Source: Eubacteriaceae bacterium (GTDB lineage: Bacteria > Bacillota > Clostridia > Peptostreptococcales > Anaerovoracaceae). Taken from it: a stretch of DNA of 64,000 nt. How positions within the stretch are numbered: the first letter of the stretch is position 1; each line of letters opens with the position of its first letter. A model generated the notes under the pieces. That model worked only from the letters and a program-made list of their open reading frames with translations. It was not told the DNA's origin and did no database searches. The DNA lies in the NCBI GenBank assembly GCA_902362805.1, contig CABIXY010000007.1:62001-126000 (forward strand), written 5' to 3'. This document shows, piece by piece, positions 52,693 to 61,302 of the stretch. The translations under genes and the position numbers were made by a program.

Positions 52693-54306
52693 TTAAAATG
52701 ATTCAATTAATCTTCTCATCACTGCCGGCGTGTGAATTTCCAAGTCGGGAAGATAAACTCTCTCTGTTATGGTGTGATAATCTTTGCCCCATGGTCCACA
52801 GATAATGGATGGGAGCGCTATGTATTCCGCCTCTCTCAGCGGAATATGGTAAACTTCCTGCGGCGTAACCATGCTTTTCAGTGCTTCTAAATCTTCTGTC
52901 GGGTCTACACAAGAGATATAGCTGTTGTCAGAAAGCCCCATGAAATAAGGCACGACCTCGACGGTAATTCCATACTTTTTCAATTCGTCGCGGACAATAT
53001 TGATGGTGCCTTCTCTGTCAAAATCCTGAAAGGCGTGATTGTTCACAGCAGGTACATAAGGCGCCATCAGTCCGTAGACAATCATCGGGTCTGTAATGTT
53101 GGACTGTTCAATTTCCCACTCCACGATGTCAAAGCCCGTCGCCAACTGGGTAAGCGAATCTCCCCTGTTCACAATTTCGATTTGCTCCTTGACAAAGGCA
53201 TCTTTCTTCTCCTGGTAATTTTCAACACTCTCGCCATTATGCGCCTGCAAATCTGCCAGGGACATCACCCGTACGTTATGATTGGGATTGGGGTGGTTCG
53301 GCTCCATAAAGGCGTAGGCCTTGTTGTAAGTTTCCACGGCTTCTGCTGCCGATTCCTGGCAGATATGGTCAATGGAATCGAGAATTTTTATGGCATTATT
53401 TGAATTTGTAAATAGCGTATTGAGATACAAATTCGTGTAAAGTGGAACGGATACGTTGTAGTACTTTTTATTGTCCTTCATATAGAGCACTGTCGGCGGC
53501 ACACATTTCTGACCATAATCCTCGCTGCAGAGATCCGTGTTTAGTTCAATACGTCTGACGATATTGGCGGCAATCAGTGATCCGTTTAGCCCCTGCATCA
53601 GATTGCCCACGTGGACAAGCTTGCTCTTGATGACGATAAAAGGAAGTCCTTTTCCAATGGATCCGTCATAATAAGTGTATTTATCAGGGCTGTCTTTAGA
53701 AGTCGGTTCCCCATTGACGAGAAGCTTATAGTCAAAGTCATATTTGTCCTTCAGTTCCGTAAACAGTGCAACACTTTGAAATATCCCTTCCGCCGCGGTT
53801 TCTTCATCGTGAATGCCTACATAGAGAAGGTTCAGCTCTGGATTTATATGGTTTGCAGCAACTTCGAACAGCTGGCAGAGCATGACGGCGGTGCCGCCCT
53901 TCATATCAGCAGTTCCTCTTCCAAACAACCAGTCTTCGGAGTTCAGATCTTTCTCCACATCAGGATCACTCCACTCCATGGTCTTCATTTTTTCTTTTAA
54001 CGTATCTGGTGTCAATGCAAATTCTTTCAAAGTACCATAGCAATCGATTTCGACACAGTCGAAGTGTCCCGAGAGAACCAGACATCTGTTAGACGTTCCT
54101 TTTCTAAGTGCCCAAGGTATGAGACGCCCCATCCGATCATTCCCATCATAAAGCCCGCAGTACGCGGAGTTCTCTTCCCAATAGTCCTGTCCTTTGATTA
54201 CTTCCAAGATATGTTTGGCCATATCTATCTCCAAAGTAGTGTATGTATCACTTTGTACCGAAACTAAATCAAGCAGCAATTCTTTTGGAGTCCATTTTTT
54301 ACTCAT
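52693..54306 (-). CDS. RocB-like M20 family metallopeptidase
   Basis: A 537-residue M20-type amidohydrolase resembling RocB. LSGHFDCVEI (zinc His and catalytic Asp), GRGTADMKGGTAVM (bridging Asp) and GIHDEETAAEG (catalytic Glu-Glu) are intact. The large size and lid region match the arginine-utilisation RocB group, whose activity is uncertain. In this operon it lies between the corrinoid protein and the transporter, suggesting hydrolysis of an N-acyl, dipeptide or betaine-amide form of the methyl donor (inference). Confidence 0.87.
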   Translation of the reverse strand: MSKKWTPKELLLDLVSVQSDTYTTLEIDMAKHILEVIKGQDYWEENSAYCGLYDGNDRMGRLIPWALRKGTSNRCLVLSGHFDCVEIDCYGTLKEFALTPDTLKEKMKTMEWSDPDVEKDLNSEDWLFGRGTADMKGGTAVMLCQLFEVAANHINPELNLLYVGIHDEETAAEGIFQSVALFTELKDKYDFDYKLLVNGEPTSKDSPDKYTYYDGSIGKGLPFIVIKSKLVHVGNLMQGLNGSLIAANIVRRIELNTDLCSEDYGQKCVPPTVLYMKDNKKYYNVSVPLYTNLYLNTLFTNSNNAIKILDSIDHICQESAAEAVETYNKAYAFMEPNHPNPNHNVRVMSLADLQAHNGESVENYQEKKDAFVKEQIEIVNRGDSLTQLATGFDIVEWEIEQSNITDPMIVYGLMAPYVPAVNNHAFQDFDREGTINIVRDELKKYGITVEVVPYFMGLSDNSYISCVDPTEDLEALKSMVTPQEVYHIPLREAEYIALPSIICGPWGKDYHTITERVYLPDLEIHTPAVMRRLIESF

Positions 54307-54390
54307 TTTTTCGCTTCCCTTCTATAAATTTTAACTAAAATTGTCTCTGCGGTAACTTCTTTTCCAAAAGACAGGAGATATAAGATGACT

Positions 54391-55017
54391 TTATGCCATC
54401 AGCTCATTGGCCAGGTCAACGGCAGAAGCTGCATCGTAGGAGAATTTTGCGCCGATTTTTTCTCCGAAATCAGCAGTTACAGGCGCCCCTCCGATCATGA
54501 TTTTGACATGATCATACTTTGGGTCAGCTTTTATGGCTGCAGCAACTTCACTCATCACCGTCATCGTCGTGGTCAGCATGGCGGACATCCCGACACAGTC
54601 GGCCTGGGTTTCATCAAGAGCCCCTAAAAATCTTTCAGGGGTCACGTCAATGCCAAGGTCGATTACCTCATACCCCGCACCTTCTAACATCATTCCGACA
54701 ATTTTCTTGCCGATGTCATGCAGGTCGCCTTTTACCGTGCCGATGACAATCTTCCCTTTCATTTCCCGGGTTTCGCCAACCATCAGTGGCTTCAGAATGT
54801 CATTTCCCTCCTGCATTGCATTTGCAGCCATCAACACTTCCGGTACAAACATCTCACCCGTCTTAAACAGTCGTCCTACTTCATCCATTCCCGGTACCAG
54901 ACCCTGTTCCAAAACATCCAGCGGCTTTACGCCCTCTGCCAATGCCTTTTCTACCAGTTCACAAACAGCATCATCATCGCCTTCAAAAACTGCGTTTCCA
55001 ATCTTTTCTAATAACAT
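54391..55017 (-). CDS. Corrinoid protein for methyltransferase (MttC/MtbC type)
   Basis: About 208 residues from the ATG at 55017 (GAGGAGG upstream). An N-terminal helical cap (about 1-85) is followed by a cobalamin-binding Rossmann domain. GDLHDIGKKI (about 97-106) supplies the DxHxxG cobalt-ligand motif with His100, and MSAMLTTTMT and IGGAPVT are the other conserved loops. It carries the methyl group from the MttB enzymes to a downstream acceptor methylase. It starts 16 bp after the second MttB gene. Confidence 0.95.
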   Translation of the reverse strand: MLLEKIGNAVFEGDDDAVCELVEKALAEGVKPLDVLEQGLVPGMDEVGRLFKTGEMFVPEVLMAANAMQEGNDILKPLMVGETREMKGKIVIGTVKGDLHDIGKKIVGMMLEGAGYEVIDLGIDVTPERFLGALDETQADCVGMSAMLTTTMTVMSEVAAAIKADPKYDHVKIMIGGAPVTADFGEKIGAKFSYDAASAVDLANELMA

Positions 55018-55033
55018 TTTTCTCCTCCTCTTA

Positions 55034-56497
55034 TTAATACTCAATCGCTAATTCTTTCGCCCTGTCTTTGATGATTTCGTCAAAGACTTTTGCGGTCCGC
55101 TCGTCGATGTAGCTATACTCATCCTCTTCAATCATCGACTTCACAGCATTGTCCAGTTTTTCATTGAGCGTAAGACCACCTTCGCTTTCCCATGCCAGAT
55201 ACTGCTTCCTGTTGAAGAACTTCGGATAGAACACCTCGTTCCTAAAGTTCTTTGCCGTATGTTTTTGAGATACATAGGCACCGCCGTAGCCGACCTTATC
55301 GATCAAATCGATGGCAAGAGAATCTTCATCATAGTTGATTCCCTGCACAAATCTCTTTGCAAAGCTGATCTGTTCATCTACCAGTAGAATCATGGACAGA
55401 TTGCCGATGGCCCCCACGCCTGTATATGCATTGTCGTGGACCAGATTTTCTCCGGAAAGTGCTGCGCACATGATGCTGTACATTGCCTCCGTACCCGCCT
55501 GTGCATCCACTTCAAGTGCATCTGTACAGCCTGAGGTTCCATAGACAGGCAGATCATAATATTTCGCCAGGTCCGCCATCACCGCATGGACCATGCCCAG
55601 CTCCGGTCCGCCGTAGACATTCATCGTCGTCATCATATCCATGGCACCAAAGATATAACCGTAAATGAATGGAGCGCCTTTCTTAACCAGCTGATGCAGG
55701 ACTAAACCTGCCAGGCACTCTGCGTTACTGCATACGATTGATCCCGATAATGTAACCGGAGAGGTTCCGCCTGACACACCGCCTGAAGCGTAGGTCGTTG
55801 GAATTCCATACTCGGCGCAGAGCATCAGCTTTTGGATTGCCTCCTCACTATTCATCAGAGGAGAAACTGGCTCGTTGTAGAGCATCAGTGTAGGATTGCG
55901 TTTCAGCTCCTCATAACCGCCTGCCATCTCCGCGCACATATCAATCAGAGCCATCAGGTTTCCTTTGTCTGTTGCCGTACAGAGATTCGGTTTGCTGCAG
56001 TACGTTCTCATGGTTTTCAGGGTAATCATATCGTGGAGATGCTGCGGAATGTCCTGGGCCAACCCCTGATTTGAGACATATGCAAAATTGTCAGCTTTGT
56101 CCACGACCTTTGCGATGTTTTCTACGTCTTTGAGCATCGTAGGCCGAACCTCTTTTGTATAGGGGTCCATATGGGTAGGAAGATCCGTACCTGTTCCAAA
56201 ATACACGTTGTTTCTTTCAAGAAACAGGCTTCTCTTTCCCTGTGGATTTGCTATCACAATTCTGGAAGGTGCAGATTGAATGGCTGCTTTAACCATTCCT
56301 GCCGGTATTTTGACAACCTTAGAATCAAAATCTACATAGGCGCCGCCTTCTGCCAGAATCTTCAGCGCTGTCTCTTCATAAATTTTCACGCCGGTTCGCT
56401 CTAACACCTCTAAACTTGCGTTGTGAAGCCGTGTCAGCTGTTCATAAGAACACATTTTGAAATCGTGGGTGAAATTACCAGTTTGGTTTACATACAT
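55034..56497 (-). CDS. MttB-family methyltransferase (non-pyrrolysine), second copy
   Basis: A 487-residue trimethylamine-methyltransferase-superfamily protein. The frame runs without an internal amber codon, so it lacks pyrrolysine and belongs with the MtgB/MtcB/MtpB-like enzymes that demethylate glycine betaine, carnitine, proline betaine or similar quaternary amines. Blocks include YFGTGTDLPTHMDPYTKE, YGTSGCTDALEVDAQAG and HDNAYTGVGAIGNL. GAAAGGAG precedes the ATG. Roughly half its residues agree with the neighbouring copy. It donates methyl groups to the adjacent corrinoid protein. Confidence 0.93.
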   Translation of the reverse strand: MYVNQTGNFTHDFKMCSYEQLTRLHNASLEVLERTGVKIYEETALKILAEGGAYVDFDSKVVKIPAGMVKAAIQSAPSRIVIANPQGKRSLFLERNNVYFGTGTDLPTHMDPYTKEVRPTMLKDVENIAKVVDKADNFAYVSNQGLAQDIPQHLHDMITLKTMRTYCSKPNLCTATDKGNLMALIDMCAEMAGGYEELKRNPTLMLYNEPVSPLMNSEEAIQKLMLCAEYGIPTTYASGGVSGGTSPVTLSGSIVCSNAECLAGLVLHQLVKKGAPFIYGYIFGAMDMMTTMNVYGGPELGMVHAVMADLAKYYDLPVYGTSGCTDALEVDAQAGTEAMYSIMCAALSGENLVHDNAYTGVGAIGNLSMILLVDEQISFAKRFVQGINYDEDSLAIDLIDKVGYGGAYVSQKHTAKNFRNEVFYPKFFNRKQYLAWESEGGLTLNEKLDNAVKSMIEEDEYSYIDERTAKVFDEIIKDRAKELAIEY

Positions 56498-56543
56498 ATT
56501 TCTAATCTCCTTTCGTGTGTTGATTTATACTTTTTATTTGTAG

Positions 56544-57995
56544 TTAAGCCGAATAGCGGGATTCATGTTCTTCTATGATGGCATCAAATTCTGCCTCTAA
56601 TTCCTTCGTAAGGAAAGTTGGAACATCACCCTCTATGATCTCTTTTGCTTTTGCGGTAAGTTGATCGGGGATATTGGGGCAGCCATCTGCAGCCCAGGCA
56701 ACGTTTCTTTTACGGTTCAGAAATTCTGGTAAAAAGAACTCTTTTCTGAACTTTCTGGCCGTCTCCTTTGTCTGAAGATAATTACCGCCGATGCCGATTT
56801 CCTTGATCAGATTGTAGCCGATGCTTTCCTCTGTGATCTCTATGCCCTGTACATAACGCTTCACAAAGGACAGCAATTCATTCGCGGCTAAAATAGATTG
56901 CAGACAACCCATCTGGCCAATGCCCATGTACCCGTTGTCATGAACAAAATTTTGTCTGCCATAGATAGCAGTCATCATGCTGTAGATCATCTCTGCGCCC
57001 ATTTGGAAGTCGACTTGGTTTGCATCCGTAGCGCCGGAAATACCAAAAGTAGGTAATTTATAAAATCTGCCCATTTCGCCCACAAAGGAATTCATCAGCC
57101 CGTACTCTGGCCCGCCATACATGCATACCGTGGTCTTCATATCCATAATAGAGGCTTCTATGCCATACATAAATGGCGCACCCGGTGCTTTCAGCTGGTG
57201 AATCACCAGACCCATCAGGCACTCCGCACTGCCCACTGCCAAAGTTCCTGCCAGGGTCACAGGGCCAGTCGCGCCTGCTGTGATTCCGGCCGTATAAGTA
57301 ACCGGGATGCCATACTCCGCACAGAGAAGCAGTTTCCCCAAAGATTCTTCAGAATGCTGCAAAGGGGAAATCGGTTCAGCGTAGTGAACAAAGGTCGGTT
57401 TGGCCTTCAGTTCCTCGTAACCTCCAGCTTGTGCTGCCGCCATATCGATGATTCCTTTCAGGCTATATGGGTCCGTTGCCAAGGTAAGAATCGGCTTGCT
57501 GCAGTATTTGCGCATTGCTTTATAATGATACACATCTGCTACCCTTGGATTTTTATCGTTAGCCAGGGCATAAGGCGCTGCCCAATCTATTGACTTGCAA
57601 TGCTCGGCAATCTTAGCAGCGTTTTCACAGTCTTCCAGCTTGCCAGGTCTGATCTCGCCTGAGTATAAGTCGATAAACTCCGGCATATCTGTTCCAGTCC
57701 CAAAGGTCACTACATTCGGGGCAAGACAAAAGCTTTCTGTCCCATCGACGTTATAGATGGAATACTGTGACGGAGCACTCTTCAGTGCTTCATCAACCAA
57801 ACACTCCGGTATCTTCACTAAATTTCCATCAACCACAGCGCCAGCATCCTCAAGGAGCCTTTTGGCCTCCTCATGGAATACATGCATGCCGATTTCCGAG
57901 AGAATTTTGATTGAGGTTTTATGAATCATTTGTTTTTCCTCATCACTCCATCTCTCAAACCTGCCTATGGTTCCATCTGAATCAAACTTTATCAT
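56544..57995 (-). CDS. MttB-family methyltransferase (non-pyrrolysine), first copy
   Basis: A 483-residue paralogue with matching blocks (TFGTGTDMPEFIDLYSGE, GISGATDANQVDFQMGA, HDNGYMGIGQMGCL). It too has no in-frame amber codon. AAAGGAGGC precedes the ATG. It is the first gene after the promoter at 58074-58102. Two different MttB subunits sharing one corrinoid protein could widen the substrate range or handle successive N-methyl groups. No corrinoid:tetrahydrofolate methylase or RamA-type activator is in the window, so those must be elsewhere. Confidence 0.93.
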   Translation of the reverse strand: MIKFDSDGTIGRFERWSDEEKQMIHKTSIKILSEIGMHVFHEEAKRLLEDAGAVVDGNLVKIPECLVDEALKSAPSQYSIYNVDGTESFCLAPNVVTFGTGTDMPEFIDLYSGEIRPGKLEDCENAAKIAEHCKSIDWAAPYALANDKNPRVADVYHYKAMRKYCSKPILTLATDPYSLKGIIDMAAAQAGGYEELKAKPTFVHYAEPISPLQHSEESLGKLLLCAEYGIPVTYTAGITAGATGPVTLAGTLAVGSAECLMGLVIHQLKAPGAPFMYGIEASIMDMKTTVCMYGGPEYGLMNSFVGEMGRFYKLPTFGISGATDANQVDFQMGAEMIYSMMTAIYGRQNFVHDNGYMGIGQMGCLQSILAANELLSFVKRYVQGIEITEESIGYNLIKEIGIGGNYLQTKETARKFRKEFFLPEFLNRKRNVAWAADGCPNIPDQLTAKAKEIIEGDVPTFLTKELEAEFDAIIEEHESRYSA

Positions 57996-58073
57996 CGTGT
58001 GCCTCCTTTATTTACTTAACCTTCAATTTTCAATTCGACACTTTTTGAATTAACGAATCATAATGTTGAGAAT

Positions 58074-58102
58074 ATTCTACCACTTTCATCATGCGAAGTC
58101 AA
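58074..58102 (-). promoter_or_regulatory. Promoter of the MttB operon
   Basis: Minus strand: TTGACT (58097-58102), 17 bp, TAGAAT (58074-58079). The ~75-bp 5' leader contains ATTCG/CGAAT inverted and TTCAATT direct repeats (58022-58058) that could bind the adjacent ArsR- or AraC-type regulators. Confidence 0.7.
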
Positions 58103-58182
58103 CAAGATAACCAATTTGCTAAAATATTTTCACAATTTCATTTTTAATTATCTTTTTAAGCTGACCGCTTTCATCTGCATAA

Positions 58183-58231
58183 AAAATAAGTGCAATTTTA
58201 CTCTTTGCAGGCGTCAAATTGCACTTATTTT
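58183..58231 (-). terminator. Terminator after the ArsR-type gene
   Basis: A 16-bp perfect stem AAAATAAGTGCAATTT with its complement (58183-58198, 58216-58231), followed on the minus strand by TTATGCAG. It separates the regulators from the MttB operon. Confidence 0.9.
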
Positions 58232-58246
58232 ATCCCATATTATTTT

Positions 58247-59371
58247 TTATGACTCTTTGAAATAACCAACTAGCTGTTGCCCCAACTGCGCTAAAGCCTC
58301 CTGGTTCACTTCGTAATAAACGTATTTTTTTATTGCTTTGTTTGTCAATATGCCAGCAGCTTTCATCACTTTCAGATGGGTAGATACCGTGCTTGGAGCC
58401 ATCCCCAGCATCCCCGCAAGATATTGGGTGGTTGCCGGTGCTCCCCACAGTATCTTTGCTATTTTCAGCCTGGTGTCATCACCGAGCGCCTTAAAGATTT
58501 TGCATAACTCTTTCCCCTGCTGCCCTACGTATTTTGAATCCATCAGGTTCAAGTTGTAGTAAATCACCAACGATTCGTCAAAGGTATCGATAAGTAATTC
58601 TTCTCCCGAAAAAGTAGATGGAAAAACATGAACTTTTTTCACGTGATCCAGATCTATCATATAGGGAACATCCTTTTGAATATAGATCGTGCCTTTCGAT
58701 ACCTTGATGCTGCTATGCACATTGGCTATATACTGCGTTACATCACCCAAAAGACTGCACTCATAGTTTGCCGAATCGATTGTTTTGTCCAGGCTGAGCT
58801 CTATCTCGTTCCAAACTGACTTGAAAACATCGTTCCAATAGATAGTCAGCAAATCCTGCAAATCGTCCTTCAGCTCTTTTATATTTCTAATAAATATTTT
58901 CACATCCTTCTGAGAGATATATTGTCCTATGGTCTTAATATCCTTTGATGACATCGTATCAGGGTCTTTAAGCCAGCGAGCCGCGTCACTGCGTTCATAT
59001 CCCAAAGCCGGCATACCTAAGAAGATATTCAAGTATGTGACAAGATCGATTTTCTCATACTCTTTCATTGCCGCATCAAAAGTCAAATAGGTCTCTCCAG
59101 TTTCTTCGTAATGCATGGAGGAGATGTAGGTGGCGATGTCCATGATCAGGAGCCACCCTGCATAGCTTTCACCATACTTCCATAAACTGTACTTGACACT
59201 TGGAGCCAGGTCATTCAATTGATCTTCCAGGTTTTTCAAACTGTGAAGTTTTTCACTTTTTTCAGCATATAAGCTGTGCAGACTTGCTATCGTTTCTACA
59301 AGCTCTGATTTGTGAAAGACAACGGTTCGCACCCCGTCACAAAAACTGTTTTTTTTCTTAGCTGAAATCAT
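58247..59371 (-). CDS. Large ArsR-type helix-turn-helix regulator
   Basis: A 374-residue protein. The C-terminal ~85 residues are a winged helix of the ArsR type (IFKALGDDTRLKIAKILWGA, then GMAPSTVSTHLKVMKAAGIL, and wing KYVYYEVN). The N-terminal ~285 residues are a helical/strand domain with no cysteine metal site, found in DUF5937-like large ArsR regulators. It is therefore a ligand-sensing rather than metal-sensing member. It lies between the AraC-type gene and the MttB operon on the same strand, so it is likely one of the operon's regulators. GGAGG before the ATG. Confidence 0.88.
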   Translation of the reverse strand: MISAKKKNSFCDGVRTVVFHKSELVETIASLHSLYAEKSEKLHSLKNLEDQLNDLAPSVKYSLWKYGESYAGWLLIMDIATYISSMHYEETGETYLTFDAAMKEYEKIDLVTYLNIFLGMPALGYERSDAARWLKDPDTMSSKDIKTIGQYISQKDVKIFIRNIKELKDDLQDLLTIYWNDVFKSVWNEIELSLDKTIDSANYECSLLGDVTQYIANVHSSIKVSKGTIYIQKDVPYMIDLDHVKKVHVFPSTFSGEELLIDTFDESLVIYYNLNLMDSKYVGQQGKELCKIFKALGDDTRLKIAKILWGAPATTQYLAGMLGMAPSTVSTHLKVMKAAGILTNKAIKKYVYYEVNQEALAQLGQQLVGYFKES

Positions 59372-59385
59372 AATAACCTCCTCCG

Positions 59386-60570
59386 TTAACGTTTATCCTT
59401 AAAAACTCGTCGATATTTGCCGGGCGTTTCACTATAATGCTGCTTAAAAGCTCTGATATAGTAGCTCTGACTGGCAAATCCACAGCGTTTTGCCACCTGT
59501 TCCAATGACAAATCAGTCTTTTTCAACAGTTTCACACTTTGATTCAATCGAATCATATTCAAGTATTGTGAAAAAGTCACGGATGTTTCTTTTTTGAACA
59601 GGGAAGACAGGTAAGAAGAATTGACATGAACCTGATCGGCTACCCCTTTTAGCTCAATATCTTTTGCGTAGTGTTCTTCCAAGTAATGTATTGCCTCCTG
59701 GATTACATTTGACGAACCTTTGTATGCTGGCATTCTATCGTCATCATCTGTCATAAATACGATAATTTTCTTACATGCCTCTTGTACTCCCTCGACCGTC
59801 GCAGCATCTTCAAGTTCACCTAGCAGCGTTTCATATCCTTCTGCAGAGAGGTAACTTGACGAGAAATGCTTTGATAAAGAGGCAAGATAGTCTGACAGAT
59901 ACACTTTGATCAAATTTAAATTTCCCCCGTTCGCTATATATGCGTGTTGGAAAATGATGTCCATGGCCGCGGCTGCACTATATAAATCTTTTCTTTGAAG
60001 GGACTGTAATAAGTGATCTACAGCCACATCATCTGAGGTCTGACTGTTTTCCATCAGTTTGTGAGAAAAAATACAATCACAAAACACTTCATAAATGCAG
60101 GAAACTTCCAAGGCAGTCCTTATTGGGTTTATTTCAATTACATCAAAGAGTTCATTGACATGATTTCTAAAATCCGGCAGATTCTTAAAAATATGTTTCA
60201 GGGCATTCTCTCGATTTTTTCCCATGATGATAGGTCCTGCAATCATGGTTCCCTTGAGAGCATTCTCTATCTTCACCGGATAAGCGATTTGGGTCAATCT
60301 GGATGCACACATGAAGACATAGGGTTCATTGAGATTTTCCGCGGCTGCAACGGCGCGCTTCAGGTTCTCATCGCATTGACGGTTTCGAATATCATAGGTC
60401 ATAAACATTGAGCAAATTCTAAGCTCTGGACGGCATTCCCATAAGATATTCAGATCATTATCATATAGCGTAACAGGAATATTTGCAGTATAAGCAAAGG
60501 CTTTCATTCCTCTTAAAAGTCTCTGTTCTCTCCTATCGTTGTGATTGCCTTCTTGTCTATTGTTGTTCAT
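59386..60570 (-). CDS. PocR-domain AraC-family activator
   Basis: About 394 residues from the ATG at 60570; an ATG at 60606 gives 12 more. An N-terminal PocR ligand-binding domain (about 20-180; CRPELRICSMFMTYDIRNRQ and the Cys-containing FMCASRLTQIAYPV) is followed by a linker and a C-terminal AraC HTH pair (about 295-390: LKGVADQVHVNSSYLSSLFK, LEQVAKRCGFASQSYYIRAF). PocR domains sense small hydrocarbon or amine-type ligands in catabolic operons and often accompany corrinoid methyltransferases. It is 14 bp from the ArsR-type gene. Confidence 0.92.
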   Translation of the reverse strand: MNNNRQEGNHNDRREQRLLRGMKAFAYTANIPVTLYDNDLNILWECRPELRICSMFMTYDIRNRQCDENLKRAVAAAENLNEPYVFMCASRLTQIAYPVKIENALKGTMIAGPIIMGKNRENALKHIFKNLPDFRNHVNELFDVIEINPIRTALEVSCIYEVFCDCIFSHKLMENSQTSDDVAVDHLLQSLQRKDLYSAAAAMDIIFQHAYIANGGNLNLIKVYLSDYLASLSKHFSSSYLSAEGYETLLGELEDAATVEGVQEACKKIIVFMTDDDDRMPAYKGSSNVIQEAIHYLEEHYAKDIELKGVADQVHVNSSYLSSLFKKETSVTFSQYLNMIRLNQSVKLLKKTDLSLEQVAKRCGFASQSYYIRAFKQHYSETPGKYRRVFKDKR

Positions 60571-60660
60571 GATCGTCTCTTTTTTAATGCGTCTGTGATT
60601 CGTCATCAGTCAAAATATCGAATATATTTTTAGTCTATCATAAAAATAGTGCTCCTGCAA

Positions 60661-61179
60661 TTACAAATCCTTCAGGTTAGTGATCCAGGCTTCGATTGCC
60701 TCTGCCAATATCTGCTGCTGCTGCAACACAGCCATACCTGTTTCCGGTATCTCCGGCAGCCCTTCTTTTCTGTCGATGTTTTCTTTTATATATGACTTTA
60801 ACGTTTTTATGTTGTCCTCAATGCTGGCCAGGCAGACTTTTTGCTCCTCCATCGACAGGCTGGTCAGATTGACGATGACAGCATTAAAGTCTAAAAATAT
60901 ACGGATCGGTTTTGCGGCGATTTCCAGCATCAGTCGCTGAAATTCTTTATCTCCGGCATCGGTCAACGAATAGACCGCTTTTTCTGCCATTTTTCCCTCT
61001 TTGATATCGCTTTTGATGTATCCCTTACCTTCCAGTTGAATCACCTTCTTATAAATCGATGGGGTGCTGATCTTCACCCATTTAGAAATATTGCGATATT
61101 CCACCAATTTTTGAATATCATAAGCGCTCAAAGCTTCTTTTTTCAATATTCCCAGTACAATCAAATCAATTGTCGCCAT
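60661..61179 (-). CDS. PadR-family regulator of the MATE pump
   Basis: A 172-residue protein with the long PadR layout: N-terminal winged helix (about 1-80: IVLGILKKEALSAYDIQKLV and KISTPSIYKKVIQLEGKGYI) and a C-terminal coiled-coil dimer region (about 85-170). AAGGAGGTC before the ATG. It is divergent from the MATE gene with a shared 120-bp control region holding two palindromes. It is the likely repressor of both genes, released by the pump's drugs. Confidence 0.92.
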   Translation of the reverse strand: MATIDLIVLGILKKEALSAYDIQKLVEYRNISKWVKISTPSIYKKVIQLEGKGYIKSDIKEGKMAEKAVYSLTDAGDKEFQRLMLEIAAKPIRIFLDFNAVIVNLTSLSMEEQKVCLASIEDNIKTLKSYIKENIDRKEGLPEIPETGMAVLQQQQILAEAIEAWITNLKDL

Positions 61180-61198
61180 TATGACCTCCTTTTTTCTC

Positions 61199-61284
61199 TT
61201 GACAACTACTATAATTTATAGTAGTATATGCCACATGATTCTTTTACTATAAACTATAGTAATATAAATTACATCTATTGTCAA
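61199..61284. promoter_or_regulatory. PadR/MATE control region with facing promoters and twin operators
   Basis: Plus-strand promoter TTGACA (61199-61204), 17 bp, TAGTAT (61222-61227) for the pump. Minus-strand promoter TTGACA (61279-61284), 17 bp, TACTAT (61256-61261) for PadR. Palindrome CTACTATAATTTATAGTAG (61206-61224) fills the plus spacer; TTACTATAAACTATAGTAA (61244-61262) covers the minus -10. Both share the arms YTACTATA/TATAGTAR. Confidence 0.8.
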
Positions 61285-61302
61285 CAGAAGGGAGTATTTC
61301 AT

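Noticed and set aside
55034..57995. Pyrrolysine-dependent trimethylamine methyltransferases
   Set aside because: Both MttB frames are full length without an in-frame amber codon, so they are non-pyrrolysine members and no Pyl machinery is needed.
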